The translations under genes were made by a program, and so were the position numbers. From JAWXTP01 sp044433415 (GTDB taxonomy: Bacteria; Bacteroidota; Bacteroidia; Bacteroidales; Rikenellaceae), in contig JAWXTP010000084.1 of NCBI GenBank assembly GCA_044433415.1, positions 1 through 12,899 on the forward strand: a DNA stretch of 12,899 nucleotides. The letters are read 5' to 3'. Position 1 is the stretch's first letter. Each line of letters opens with the position of its first letter. The notes below the pieces were generated by a model. That model was not told where the DNA came from. It did not search any database and was given only the letters and a program-made list of their open reading frames with translations. Below, piece after piece: positions 1 to 7,441 of this stretch.

Positions 1-44
1 CAATGGTACTGCGTATTAACGTGGGAGAGTAGGTGCCGCCACTT
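1..44 (+). rRNA. rrf: 5S ribosomal RNA, 3' end only
   Basis: The first bases carry the conserved 3' part of bacterial 5S rRNA: a GGTACTGC segment, then GTGGGAGAGTAGGTGCCGCC, which closes the terminal helix. The 5' part lies outside the window. The 3' edge is approximate because the closing helix cannot be paired without the missing half. A terminator follows within a few bases, so this is the end of an rRNA operon running into the window. Confidence 0.85.
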
Positions 45-48
45 ATTA

Positions 49-82
49 GGGTTGTGAATCGAGAGATTTACAACCCTTTTTT
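49..82 (+). terminator. Rho-independent terminator of the rRNA operon
   Basis: A 12-base stem (49-60 with 65-76, one G-U type pair) encloses a GAGA loop and is followed by six T's (77-82). It lies directly after the 5S rRNA end. Confidence 0.85.
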
Positions 83-157
83 ATGGTATATGATAGTTAA
101 TTTGTGAGTTCAGTAATTAGAGGTTAACTTTGGTTTGTGTTGAGGATGGATGTTGTG

Positions 158-337
158 GCTTTTAGCTTTTAGCTTGTAGCTTGTAGGGCGACAAGCGTGG
201 AATAATAGCTTGAAAGATTGTTGGAGGGTCAAAGGGGTCAAAGAGGTCAAAGAGGTCGCGACAAGCGTGGAAATCATTCACAAAATCATTCATGCAATTT
301 TTAGTTGCTTGTCGTTATTAGATATTAATTATTAATT
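158..337. repeat. Composite intergenic repeat: heptamer arrays flanking CGACAAGC cores
   Basis: This is the main content of the gene-free stretch 83-398. From left to right it holds four 7-base units (GCTTTTA x2, GCTTGTA x2; 158-185) and a core GCGACAAGCG (188-197). AAAGATTGTTGGA follows (213-225), then about 3.5 units of a 9-base repeat (GGGTCAAAG type; 226-257) and a second core (258-267). A 12-base-spaced direct repeat AAATCATTCA comes next (271-280 and 283-292). An inverted, slightly changed core TAGTTGCTTGTCGT (302-315) is followed by three 7-base units (ATTAGAT, ATTAATT x2; 317-337). The same arrangement, including AAAGATTGTTGGA, recurs at 7226-7333. No coding potential was seen. The function is unknown. 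Confidence 0.7.
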
Positions 338-398
338 CTGGGGGAAATAAATTGTGTATAATCGAGCAATTAAGGTTTGGTAATAACATTTCTTAACT

Positions 399-1232
399 TT
401 AACCTTTACATTTACTACGATACTCTGATGGCGAAATGCCCATCTTTCTATGAAAGAATTGACGTAGTGTCGATTGGTCGGGGAAGTTAAGTTGTTCGGC
501 TATTTGCTGAATCGTAAGTGATGTAGTGAGTAGCTGTTTCTTGATAGTAGCAATAACAAAACCATCTAAAATTTGTTTCGGACTTAAGTCGGTTGAATTT
601 TGGATGATGTTGTAAAGATGGCGTTTGCTTATATTTAACTTTTTTGCATAGAAATCTATATTGCGCTCTGTTATGTGGTGCGTAGAGCAGAGATAGTAGA
701 AATAATCTACCATTGAACTATAATTTACTGATATAGGAGTAGTGTTCTCATTTGTGAGAGTACCACATTTTAATAATCTATTATATAGTGACAAGATATA
801 ACTTACCGCTGTATGAAGTGCAATTTGTCGGCTGTATTGAATATCTTGCTCTTTATATATATTGCATAACTGTTGAAAATATAACCCTAGCATATCCTTT
901 TCTAGAACATTTGTTACCAATGAATTGTTATACCCAAATACGTTCCATGTATTGTTGTCTATATATGGATATAGTTCTGTTGCAAAGTCAAGATCCATAC
1001 GACACTCAATATATTCAAAATCTTCTGTTGCCGAACAAATACGGTACATCGACGACTCATAGAGAGAAATATGTGATCCAGCTACAAAAGTAAATAAAAA
1101 TCCATCACGATCTACAGTAGCAGAACCACTAACACACCTAAACATAGAAATTGAACCGATAAAGATATAACCTAAAGGTATCTCCACCGCCACATGCTTA
1201 ATAATCTGAAATCCACATCTATTTTTCACCAT
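399..1232 (-). CDS. AraC-family transcriptional regulator
   Basis: Predicted DNA-binding regulator of 277 residues. The C-terminal third (about residues 190-277) has the double helix-turn-helix of the AraC/XylS family: a first helix region around FYAKKLNISKRHLYNII, a second around TIQQIAEQLNFPDQSTLRQFF, and the family ending FHRKMGISPSEYR. The N-terminal part looks like a divergent cupin-like sensing domain; its ligand is unknown. The frame stays open up to a TTG at 1268, but ATG at 1232 is the better start: the TTG at 1266-1268 is the -33 box of a good promoter whose -7 box (TATCTTTG) lies at 1245-1238. Transcription would then begin at or next to the ATG, giving a leaderless or nearly leaderless mRNA. 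The gene diverges from the MATE exporter 114 bases away, a common regulator-target arrangement, so control of that exporter is a reasonable inference. Confidence 0.88.
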   Translation of the reverse strand: MVKNRCGFQIIKHVAVEIPLGYIFIGSISMFRCVSGSATVDRDGFLFTFVAGSHISLYESSMYRICSATEDFEYIECRMDLDFATELYPYIDNNTWNVFGYNNSLVTNVLEKDMLGLYFQQLCNIYKEQDIQYSRQIALHTAVSYILSLYNRLLKCGTLTNENTTPISVNYSSMVDYFYYLCSTHHITERNIDFYAKKLNISKRHLYNIIQNSTDLSPKQILDGFVIATIKKQLLTTSLTIQQIAEQLNFPDQSTLRQFFHRKMGISPSEYRSKCKG

Positions 1233-1237
1233 AATCA

Positions 1238-1268
1238 CAAAGATAATAATTTTGCACGAATTACACAA
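1238..1268 (-). promoter_or_regulatory. Promoter of the AraC-family gene
   Basis: On the minus strand, TTG (1268-1266), 20 bases and TATCTTTG (1245-1238) match the Bacteroidota -33/-7 promoter form. Only five bases separate the -7 box from the ATG at 1232. Confidence 0.6.
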
Positions 1269-1310
1269 TAATACACCAAATTTAACTCATATAGGAATTG
1301 TTAAATTTAT

Positions 1311-1318
1311 TACCTTTG
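1311..1318 (+). promoter_or_regulatory. Probable -7 box of the MATE exporter gene
   Basis: TACCTTTG fits TAnnTTTG and lies 28 bases before the ATG at 1347, much like the box-to-start distance of the GH30 gene. No TTG lies 19-21 bases upstream; the nearest is at 1298-1300, too close. The promoter may therefore need an activator, possibly the divergent AraC protein. That is inference. Confidence 0.45.
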
Positions 1319-1346
1319 TAGTCGAAAATGTATAAAAATAATATTT

Positions 1347-2693
1347 ATGACTAAGAGAGATAGTATAGATTGGGGTAAAGCTGATATAGGAAAACTATAT
1401 TTCAAGATACTTTTACCTACACTTTTAGGTATGGTTTCAGGAATTCTTGTAACCATTGCTGATGGTTTTTTTGTAGGTAGATATGTTGGAAGTGATGCAT
1501 TAGCAGCGGTAAATATCTCTGCTCCGTTATTCTTGTTTTCTACTGCTTTTGCACTAATGTTTGGCGTTGGGAGTTCAGTGGTTGCTTCGGTTCACTTATC
1601 AAAAGGGAAGATAAAGGCTGCCAATATTAATGTAACGCAGGCGATAATTGTATCAGCAGGATTATTCACAATAATTTCTGGGTATATTTATTTTAATAGC
1701 GAGAATGTTGCCCTAATGCTTGGAGCAACCGAGAGACTTTTACCTATGGTTGAGATTTACGTGCGTATACTTGCGCTTTCAATGGTGCTTTATATGATTG
1801 AACATATTGGATTATTTATCATCCGATTAGATGGTTCGCCTAATATAGCTATGTTATGTATTGCGTTACCTTCATTACTTAATGTTGTTGGCGATTATGT
1901 GTTTGTTGTTAAGTATGATATGGGAATCAAGGGAGCTGTTATTGCTACCGCAGGAAGTATTGCTATTGCAGGAATTTCTGTATTGATATATTTGCTGTTT
2001 TTCTCAAAAATAATAAAACTATATAGGCTTAAATTATCGTTAAAGAGTTTAATGTTGACTTGCCGAAACATAGGATATATGGTACGCCTTGGTTCAGCTG
2101 CATTCTTGGGTGAAATGGCTATTGCAGTGATGTTATTTGTTGGTAATTATGTCTTTTTGAAGTACTATGGTGAAGATGGAATTGCTGCATATAGTATTAT
2201 ATGCTATTATTTTCCGATTATTTTTATGGTAAATAACGCTATTTCGCAATCAGCACAACCAATTATTAGCTATAACTATGGTGCTGGGTTGACTGATCGA
2301 GTTCGTAATAGTTTCCGACTAACTATAATTTATGGGGTGGGTTTTGCTATAGTAATTACTGCCTTAGTGATGATATTTGCACCTCAGATGGTAGCGTTTT
2401 TCTTGGATAGTAGCTATCCAGCATATGAGATTGCTTCATATGGAATGCCAATTTTTGCTGTGGGATATGTCTTCTTTGCGCTTAATATGATGTTTTTGGG
2501 GTACTATCAGTCTATTGAAAACTATAAAAAGGCAAATGTTATCTCAGTATTGAGAGGGTATATTTTATTAATTGCTCTGTTTTTTGTGATGCCTGCAATT
2601 TTGGGAAAGTTGGGTATTTGGTTAGCTGTGCCTGCGGCTGAAGTGATTACACTAATAATAGTGTTAGGGATGTATAAAATTAGCAAAAGGTGA
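1347..2693 (+). CDS. MATE-family multidrug/cation antiporter
   Basis: Inner-membrane exporter of 448 residues, the normal length for the MATE family, which couples Na+ or H+ entry to export of drugs or metabolites. The protein is almost wholly hydrophobic with about twelve membrane segments. The N-terminus has the family pattern LLPTLLGMVSGILVTIADGFFVGRYVG, shown here in part: an early TM1 with the ADGFFVGR stretch and then DALAAVNISAPL. The second half repeats the fold, with AISQSAQPIISYNYGAG (residues about 297-313) matching the conserved 'QP..gyN.GA' signature. The affinity suggests the MepA/DinF-like group, but the substrate cannot be predicted. ATG at 1347 fits the upstream -7 box. It diverges from the AraC gene and converges on fabD, so it is probably transcribed alone. 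Confidence 0.92.
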   Translation: MTKRDSIDWGKADIGKLYFKILLPTLLGMVSGILVTIADGFFVGRYVGSDALAAVNISAPLFLFSTAFALMFGVGSSVVASVHLSKGKIKAANINVTQAIIVSAGLFTIISGYIYFNSENVALMLGATERLLPMVEIYVRILALSMVLYMIEHIGLFIIRLDGSPNIAMLCIALPSLLNVVGDYVFVVKYDMGIKGAVIATAGSIAIAGISVLIYLLFFSKIIKLYRLKLSLKSLMLTCRNIGYMVRLGSAAFLGEMAIAVMLFVGNYVFLKYYGEDGIAAYSIICYYFPIIFMVNNAISQSAQPIISYNYGAGLTDRVRNSFRLTIIYGVGFAIVITALVMIFAPQMVAFFLDSSYPAYEIASYGMPIFAVGYVFFALNMMFLGYYQSIENYKKANVISVLRGYILLIALFFVMPAILGKLGIWLAVPAAEVITLIIVLGMYKISKR

Positions 2694-2741
2694 AATTTCA
2701 AGATTTGAAAGCGTTAAAATTTAGTTTCTAGAAGTATCTTA

Positions 2742-2783
2742 AAAAAACAGTGAGTTCACCTTATGGAGAAATCACTGTTTTTT
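2742..2783. terminator. Bidirectional terminator between the MATE gene and fabD
   Basis: A 12-base stem pairs 2742-2753 with 2772-2783, with an A-run on one side and a T-run on the other, so it can end transcription in both directions. The inner loop can extend the stem past one mismatch. It lies between two convergent genes. Confidence 0.8.
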
Positions 2784-2807
2784 ATTTATGACGATTATTT
2801 TGGAAAA

Positions 2808-3677
2808 CTAAAGCACTACAGCTTTTCTATCTACTTTTTTAATAAGGCCAGCTAAAACTTTACCAGGTCCTAATTCCTTAAATGACTCTGCGTTATCCGC
2901 TAACATATTTTGAACTATTTGAGTCCATCTAACAGGAGATGTTAATTGAGCTATAAGATTAGCTTTAATTTCTTCCTTATCAGTGTAAGGTTTAGCGTCT
3001 ACATTTTGGTAAACAGGACAAATAGGAGTTTGGAAGTCTGCCGCTTTGATAGCTTCTTCAAGTTCTACACGTGCTGGCTCCATAAGTGGAGAGTGGAAAG
3101 CACCACCAACGTTTAGTTTAAGAGCACGTTTAGCGCCTGTTTCAGTAAGTTTAGCACAAGCCTCATCTATGCCTTCTATAGAACCAGAGATTACTAGCTG
3201 ACCTACACTGTTATAGTTTGCAGGAACAACAACCGCGTCGATAGATGCACAAACATCTTCAATAACTTTATCGTCAAGACCGATGATAGCAGCCATAGTA
3301 GATTGTTGAGCTTCACAAGCCTTTTGCATGGCCATGGCGCGCTTAGAAACTAATGTAAGACCTTCTTCAAAAGAAAGAGCCTTAGCAGCAACTAATGCAC
3401 TAAATTCGCCTAATGAGTGACCTGCAACCATATCTGGTTGGAATTCTTCACCCATAGCAATAGCAGAAATTACTGAATGTAAAAATACTGCTGGTTGAGT
3501 AACTTTTGTTTGTTTTAACTCTTCGTCTGTTCCTTCGAACATAATGTCTGTAATTCTAAAGCCTAAAATTTCATTAGCTTTTTCAAATAATTCTTTAGCT
3601 TCTGCTGAACTTTCGTATAGGTCTTTACCCATACCTACAAATTGTGCTCCTTGACCAGGAAAAACAAATGCTTTCAT
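2808..3677 (-). CDS. fabD: Malonyl-CoA:ACP transacylase
   Basis: Cytoplasmic enzyme of 289 residues that moves malonyl from CoA to acyl carrier protein, feeding fatty-acid chain extension. The family marks are all present: FPGQGAQ at residues 6-12, GHSLGE with the catalytic Ser88, Arg113 in a KRAMAMQ stretch, the NYNSVGQLVISG block (154-165) and the catalytic His195 in GGAFHSP. The length is standard and no key residue is missing. It stands alone in this window, without other fab genes next to it, and has its own promoter (3792-3825) and a leader of about 110 bases. It is a housekeeping gene between accessory units. Confidence 0.97.
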   Translation of the reverse strand: MKAFVFPGQGAQFVGMGKDLYESSAEAKELFEKANEILGFRITDIMFEGTDEELKQTKVTQPAVFLHSVISAIAMGEEFQPDMVAGHSLGEFSALVAAKALSFEEGLTLVSKRAMAMQKACEAQQSTMAAIIGLDDKVIEDVCASIDAVVVPANYNSVGQLVISGSIEGIDEACAKLTETGAKRALKLNVGGAFHSPLMEPARVELEEAIKAADFQTPICPVYQNVDAKPYTDKEEIKANLIAQLTSPVRWTQIVQNMLADNAESFKELGPGKVLAGLIKKVDRKAVVL

Positions 3678-3791
3678 ATAAATATTTTTTTAATAATTTC
3701 AGGGAAATAACTTCATTTTATCTAGGAGAGATGCAAAATATCTATCCTATAATCAGGCTAACAAAAAGCCTATCAATGCCCTTTTCGGCTA

Positions 3792-3825
3792 CAAATATAA
3801 GACTTATAAGCTCAGTTATCAAAAA
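3792..3825 (-). promoter_or_regulatory. Promoter of fabD
   Basis: On the minus strand TTTG (3823-3820), 20 bases and TATATTTG (3799-3792) match the Bacteroidota consensus. Transcription starting near 3785 would give a leader of about 110 bases. The leader contains a small AGGCT/AGCCT stem at about 3753-3771. The rest of the 312-base gap (3678-3989) holds no convincing gene. On the plus strand a lone TACTTTTG (3832-3839) could be a -7 box for the GH2 gene, but it has no -33 partner. Confidence 0.6.
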
Positions 3826-3989
3826 AATGATTACTTTTGTTGATCTAATATGTAATTTTAAAAGTGTTATATTGCAATAATTTCCTAATTTAGCAAGTTT
3901 TATCATTGTTTGATGTAATTTATTGCAAAGATGTAACTGCATATTTCGATACACTTATATTTTAAGAACTTGTTTATTTTTAGATTATT

Positions 3990-6900
3990 ATGAGAATTAA
4001 ATCTATTATTTTAGCATTACTAACTTGTGGCTGTGTGATAAGTAAAACTATCGCACAAGAACTTCCTATAGAGATTACAAGTCCAGAAATATCATCTGTT
4101 AATAGAGAATATCCTAGAGCTCAGTTTATGACTTATCATAAACGAGATCAGGCCGTAAAAGATAACTATGACGAGTCTTTATATTATCAGTCATTAAATG
4201 GCGAATGGAAGTTTAAATACATTTCTAGTCATAAAATGTATACTGATAATTACACACAAAGTGATTACAATGATGAGTCATGGGATAAAATCACTGTACC
4301 TTCTAATTGGTCTACAGGTGGATATGATAATCCTGTTTACACAAATACGGTTTATAACTTTATGCCTGTAAATCCTACTCCTCCTACATTACCTGCTGAA
4401 ATTCCTGTAGGTGTGTATCGTCGTAACTTTCAAGTGCCTTTTGAATGGGATGAACGAGAAATTTTCTTAAATATAGGAGCTATAAAATCAGGCTCTTTTG
4501 TATATGTAAATGGACATAGAGTGGGGTATAGTGAAGATTCTAAAAATCCTGCTGAATTTAATATCACAAAATATGTAAAGGAAGGAACTAATAGCCTTAC
4601 TTTAGTAGCGTATAAATGGAGTACAGGATCTTATCTTGAATGCCAAGACTTCTGGCATTTAAACGGAATAGAAAGAGATGTTTACCTAATATCTCAACCT
4701 AAAGTGCGTATTCGAGATTTTATTGTATCAACAACCTTAGACCCTACATATACAAATGGGTATTTAGAATTTGGGATAATAATGAAGTCTCATTATCTAA
4801 ATCCTAAAGAAAAAAGAATTTACTATGACTTATATGACCCTGATGGGAAATCTGTAAGCAGTAATAATAAGTATACTAAGTTCAAAATGAGAGAACAAGA
4901 CACAGTGTTTTTCTCTATTCCTGTACGTGATGTGCGTAAGTGGAGTGCTGAAAAACCTGACTTGTATTCTATTGTAGTAAGAGTACAAAATGAAGATGGT
5001 TGGAACTCTGAATTTATACAAAGAAAAATAGGTTTTAGAAGTATAGAGATAGATGGTAATCAACTTCTTATAAATGGGCAACCAGTACATATTAAGGGTG
5101 TAAACTTACACGAACATCACCCTTACAATGGACACGTTGTAGACGAACAGACCATAATGAAAGATTTTGAGATGATGAAAAAGCTAAACATTAATGCTAT
5201 AAGATGTTCTCATTATCCACAAAGTGCTATTTTCTATGAATTAGCTGATAAATATGGATTCTACATCTGTGATGAAGCAAATATAGAATCTCATGGCATG
5301 GGTTATGACCTTACCAAGGGAAGATCCCTAGGTAATAATCCTCAATGGTTACAAGCGCACATGGAGCGTACTCAAAATATGTATGAAAGAAACAAAAGTC
5401 ATGCTTCTGTAATATTTTGGTCTCTAGGAAATGAAGCTGGTAATGGTTATAATTTCTACAAAACTTACCAATTTGTTAAAGCTAACGAAAAACAGCGTCC
5501 TGTTCAATATGAGCGCGCTTACCTGGAATGGAATACTGATATTTTCTGTCCTCAATACCCTTCAGCTGCCCTACTTAAGCAGTGGGGAGAGTCAGAAACT
5601 GATCGTCCTTATATTGCATCAGAATATGCTCACGCTATGGGTAATTCTACAGGTAATTTCAAAGATTTATGGGATGTAATCTATAAATATCCTAACCTTC
5701 AAGGTGGCTTTATATGGGATTGGGTAGACCAAGGTATTTGGACTGATAAAGATGGTGGATTCTGGGCTTATGGAGGAGATTTTGGCAATAAAGCCTACTC
5801 AGATGGTAATTTCCTATGTAATGGCTTAATATCGTCGGATAGAAAATCATATCACCCAGGAGCTTATGAAGTTAAGAAAGTATATCAAAACATAAACTTT
5901 AAAGATTTTGACGAGAAAAAACTAGAATTTGTTATTGAGAACCGTTTCTTCTTTACGAACCTTGATCAATTTATATTTAAGTATGAAATTATAGGAAATG
6001 GTGTTGTTGTAGCTAGCGGGGAACTAGAAGATATAGGTATTGAACCTCAAAAAGAGGTGGGAGTTAATATTCCTATAGTTTTCTTGCCGAAAAGAGGAGT
6101 AGAATATTTCTTAAACGTAAAAGCAGAAACCAAGAGTTCTTCAAGATTAGTTGAAAAAGGCTATGTAGTAGCAAATGAACAGTTCTTTATTAAGGATACG
6201 GGAGAGAAAACAAAATATACATCCATCACGACTCCTTCTGTAGACAAGAAAGGCAATTTTGTGACTGTTATGACTGACGACACTAAGATAGTCTTTGACA
6301 AAAAAGGTGGTGGTATTGTCTCTATAGTTAAGAAAGGTAAAGAGTTATTATATAATGAATATAATTTAAGACCTCAGTTTTGGAGAGCACCTACAGATAA
6401 TGATTATGGAGCTAATCTTCCTGAGCAATGGAAACCTTGGCTTGAAACTCAGAATGAAGCTGATGTGAATAATTTTGATGTTAAGAAAGAGAAAGGCTAC
6501 ATAAATATCTTAACAACATATAAGTTTAGAAAATTAGATGTTGTTTATACTCTAAATTACAAAATAAGTGGTGCTGGGACTATACATGTTAGCGCTCATC
6601 TTAGTGCATCGAAAAAAGGTGATACTTTAATTCCACGTGTAGGAGTGCGTATGAGGATACCTAAAGATTATGACAATCTTAGCTTCTATGGTAGAGGACC
6701 TTTTGAGAATTACGTTGATAGAAAATATGCAGCAGAAATGGGAATTTATAATTCAAATGTTTCAGACCAATACTACCCTTATGTGAGACCTCAAGAAAAC
6801 GGTCACAAAACTGACTGTCGTTATTTAATGCTTTATAGTAATGAAGGAAATGGTCTTTACATACAGGCAGATGATAGTTTTGAGTTTAACGCTTTAAGAA

Positions 6901-7217
6901 ATAGTGTAGAGGATTTTGATGCTGAGAGTTCAAATCGACCTTATCAATATACAAATTATAAAGATAATGAAAGTGATAAAAACTTTAGCTTTAAAAAACC
7001 AAAACAAACGCATATAAACGATATAAAACCACAGAATTATGTGGAATTATCTCTTGATGCAGCTATGACAGGCGTAGGAGGTGATAACAGTTGGGGTGCT
7101 CAACCTTATGAGCAATACATGTTAAGGACTAATCAAGAATACCAATTTGGGTTCACAATAGTACCTTTTGCAAATAACAATGAGTTATCAACAAAGAGCG
7201 CTTACTCTTATAAGTAA
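3990..7217 (+). CDS. lacZ: Secreted GH2 beta-galactosidase (LacZ-like)
   Basis: Enzyme of 1075 residues in glycoside hydrolase family 2, predicted to release terminal beta-galactose from oligosaccharides or glycans. Domains in order: a signal peptide (about 1-23, ending TIAQ, so periplasmic or surface), the GH2 sugar-binding jelly roll (about 60-235, with ITVPSNW and WHLNGIERDVYL), an immunoglobulin-like domain (about 236-345), the TIM barrel (about 346-640) and C-terminal beta-sandwich plus Bgal small-chain domains (about 770-1065, with FWRAPTDND). Active-site features match E. coli LacZ: HEHHP (374-378), IRCSHYP, the acid/base Glu482 in GNEAGNG and the nucleophile Glu545 in SEYAHAMGNS. The length is close to the 1024 residues of E. 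coli LacZ plus a signal peptide. It is the first of three plus-strand hydrolases, but a hairpin and a promoter separate it from the next one. Activity on other beta-linked sugars cannot be excluded. Confidence 0.93.
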   Translation: MRIKSIILALLTCGCVISKTIAQELPIEITSPEISSVNREYPRAQFMTYHKRDQAVKDNYDESLYYQSLNGEWKFKYISSHKMYTDNYTQSDYNDESWDKITVPSNWSTGGYDNPVYTNTVYNFMPVNPTPPTLPAEIPVGVYRRNFQVPFEWDEREIFLNIGAIKSGSFVYVNGHRVGYSEDSKNPAEFNITKYVKEGTNSLTLVAYKWSTGSYLECQDFWHLNGIERDVYLISQPKVRIRDFIVSTTLDPTYTNGYLEFGIIMKSHYLNPKEKRIYYDLYDPDGKSVSSNNKYTKFKMREQDTVFFSIPVRDVRKWSAEKPDLYSIVVRVQNEDGWNSEFIQRKIGFRSIEIDGNQLLINGQPVHIKGVNLHEHHPYNGHVVDEQTIMKDFEMMKKLNINAIRCSHYPQSAIFYELADKYGFYICDEANIESHGMGYDLTKGRSLGNNPQWLQAHMERTQNMYERNKSHASVIFWSLGNEAGNGYNFYKTYQFVKANEKQRPVQYERAYLEWNTDIFCPQYPSAALLKQWGESETDRPYIASEYAHAMGNSTGNFKDLWDVIYKYPNLQGGFIWDWVDQGIWTDKDGGFWAYGGDFGNKAYSDGNFLCNGLISSDRKSYHPGAYEVKKVYQNINFKDFDEKKLEFVIENRFFFTNLDQFIFKYEIIGNGVVVASGELEDIGIEPQKEVGVNIPIVFLPKRGVEYFLNVKAETKSSSRLVEKGYVVANEQFFIKDTGEKTKYTSITTPSVDKKGNFVTVMTDDTKIVFDKKGGGIVSIVKKGKELLYNEYNLRPQFWRAPTDNDYGANLPEQWKPWLETQNEADVNNFDVKKEKGYINILTTYKFRKLDVVYTLNYKISGAGTIHVSAHLSASKKGDTLIPRVGVRMRIPKDYDNLSFYGRGPFENYVDRKYAAEMGIYNSNVSDQYYPYVRPQENGHKTDCRYLMLYSNEGNGLYIQADDSFEFNALRNSVEDFDAESSNRPYQYTNYKDNESDKNFSFKKPKQTHINDIKPQNYVELSLDAAMTGVGGDNSWGAQPYEQYMLRTNQEYQFGFTIVPFANNNELSTKSAYSYK

Positions 7218-7225
7218 ACCTTGTT

Positions 7226-7333
7226 GGTCATAGGTCATAGGTGATAGGTCATAGGTGCGACAAGCGACTAAAGATTGTTGGAAAGATTCTCAACAGTATT
7301 TAGTCGCTTGTCGCACCTATGACCTATCACCTA
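7226..7333. repeat. Long near-perfect hairpin: second heptamer/core repeat element
   Basis: Four 7-base units (GGTCATA, GGTCATA, GGTGATA, GGTCATA; 7226-7253) precede the core GCGACAAGCGACTA (7257-7270). After AAAGATTGTTGGA (7270-7282) comes the inverted core (7301-7314) and inverted heptamer copies. Positions 7238-7272 and 7299-7333 are perfect reverse complements (35 bases). Pairing resumes after one mismatch through 7274-7280 with 7291-7297 (one G-U), leaving a 10-base loop. It begins 21 bases after the lacZ stop codon. It is not followed directly by a T-run, so it is not a classic terminator; mRNA 3'-end protection is possible. Confidence 0.85.
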
Positions 7334-7371
7334 ACACTAAAAACCACCTATTTCTTCTTTTTTTTCTTGTA

Positions 7372-7398
7372 TTTAAGATTTCCTATTGAAATCTTAAA
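7372..7398. promoter_or_regulatory. Palindrome overlapping the GH30 promoter: possible operator
   Basis: TTTAAGATTT (7372-7381) and AAATCTTAAA (7389-7398) are perfect inverted repeats around a 7-base spacer that contains the -33 TTG. A repressor or activator site is the natural reading. Because a short T-run follows at 7400-7405, it could also be a weak terminator for lacZ. Confidence 0.45.
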
Positions 7399-7415
7399 CT
7401 TTTTTGTTACTTTTG
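7386..7415 (+). promoter_or_regulatory. Promoter of the GH30 gene
   Basis: TTG (7386-7388), 19 bases and TACTTTTG (7408-7415) match the Bacteroidota consensus. The ATG lies at 7442, giving a leader of about 20 bases, and this supports that start over upstream in-frame codons. Confidence 0.65.
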
Positions 7416-7441
7416 TATTCAAAACCTTAAAACCAACAAAT

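Noticed and set aside
226..292. CRISPR-like array suggested by closely spaced repeats
   Set aside because: The units are 9-12 bases with no spacers of regular length; they are simple tandem repeats.
3644..3954. Short open frames on both strands between fabD and lacZ
   Set aside because: They overlap the fabD start and promoter, have AT-rich random composition and show no recognisable domain.
7238..7333. Inverted repeats as the ends of a miniature transposon
   Set aside because: There is no clear flanking target-site duplication, and the arms run nearly into each other with a 10-base loop, leaving no internal body. It is reported as a hairpin repeat instead.
7319..7441. Upstream extension of the GH30 frame (41 extra residues)
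   Set aside because: It would translate through the right arm of the long hairpin, the palindrome and the promoter; ATG at 7442 directly starts a clean lipoprotein signal.
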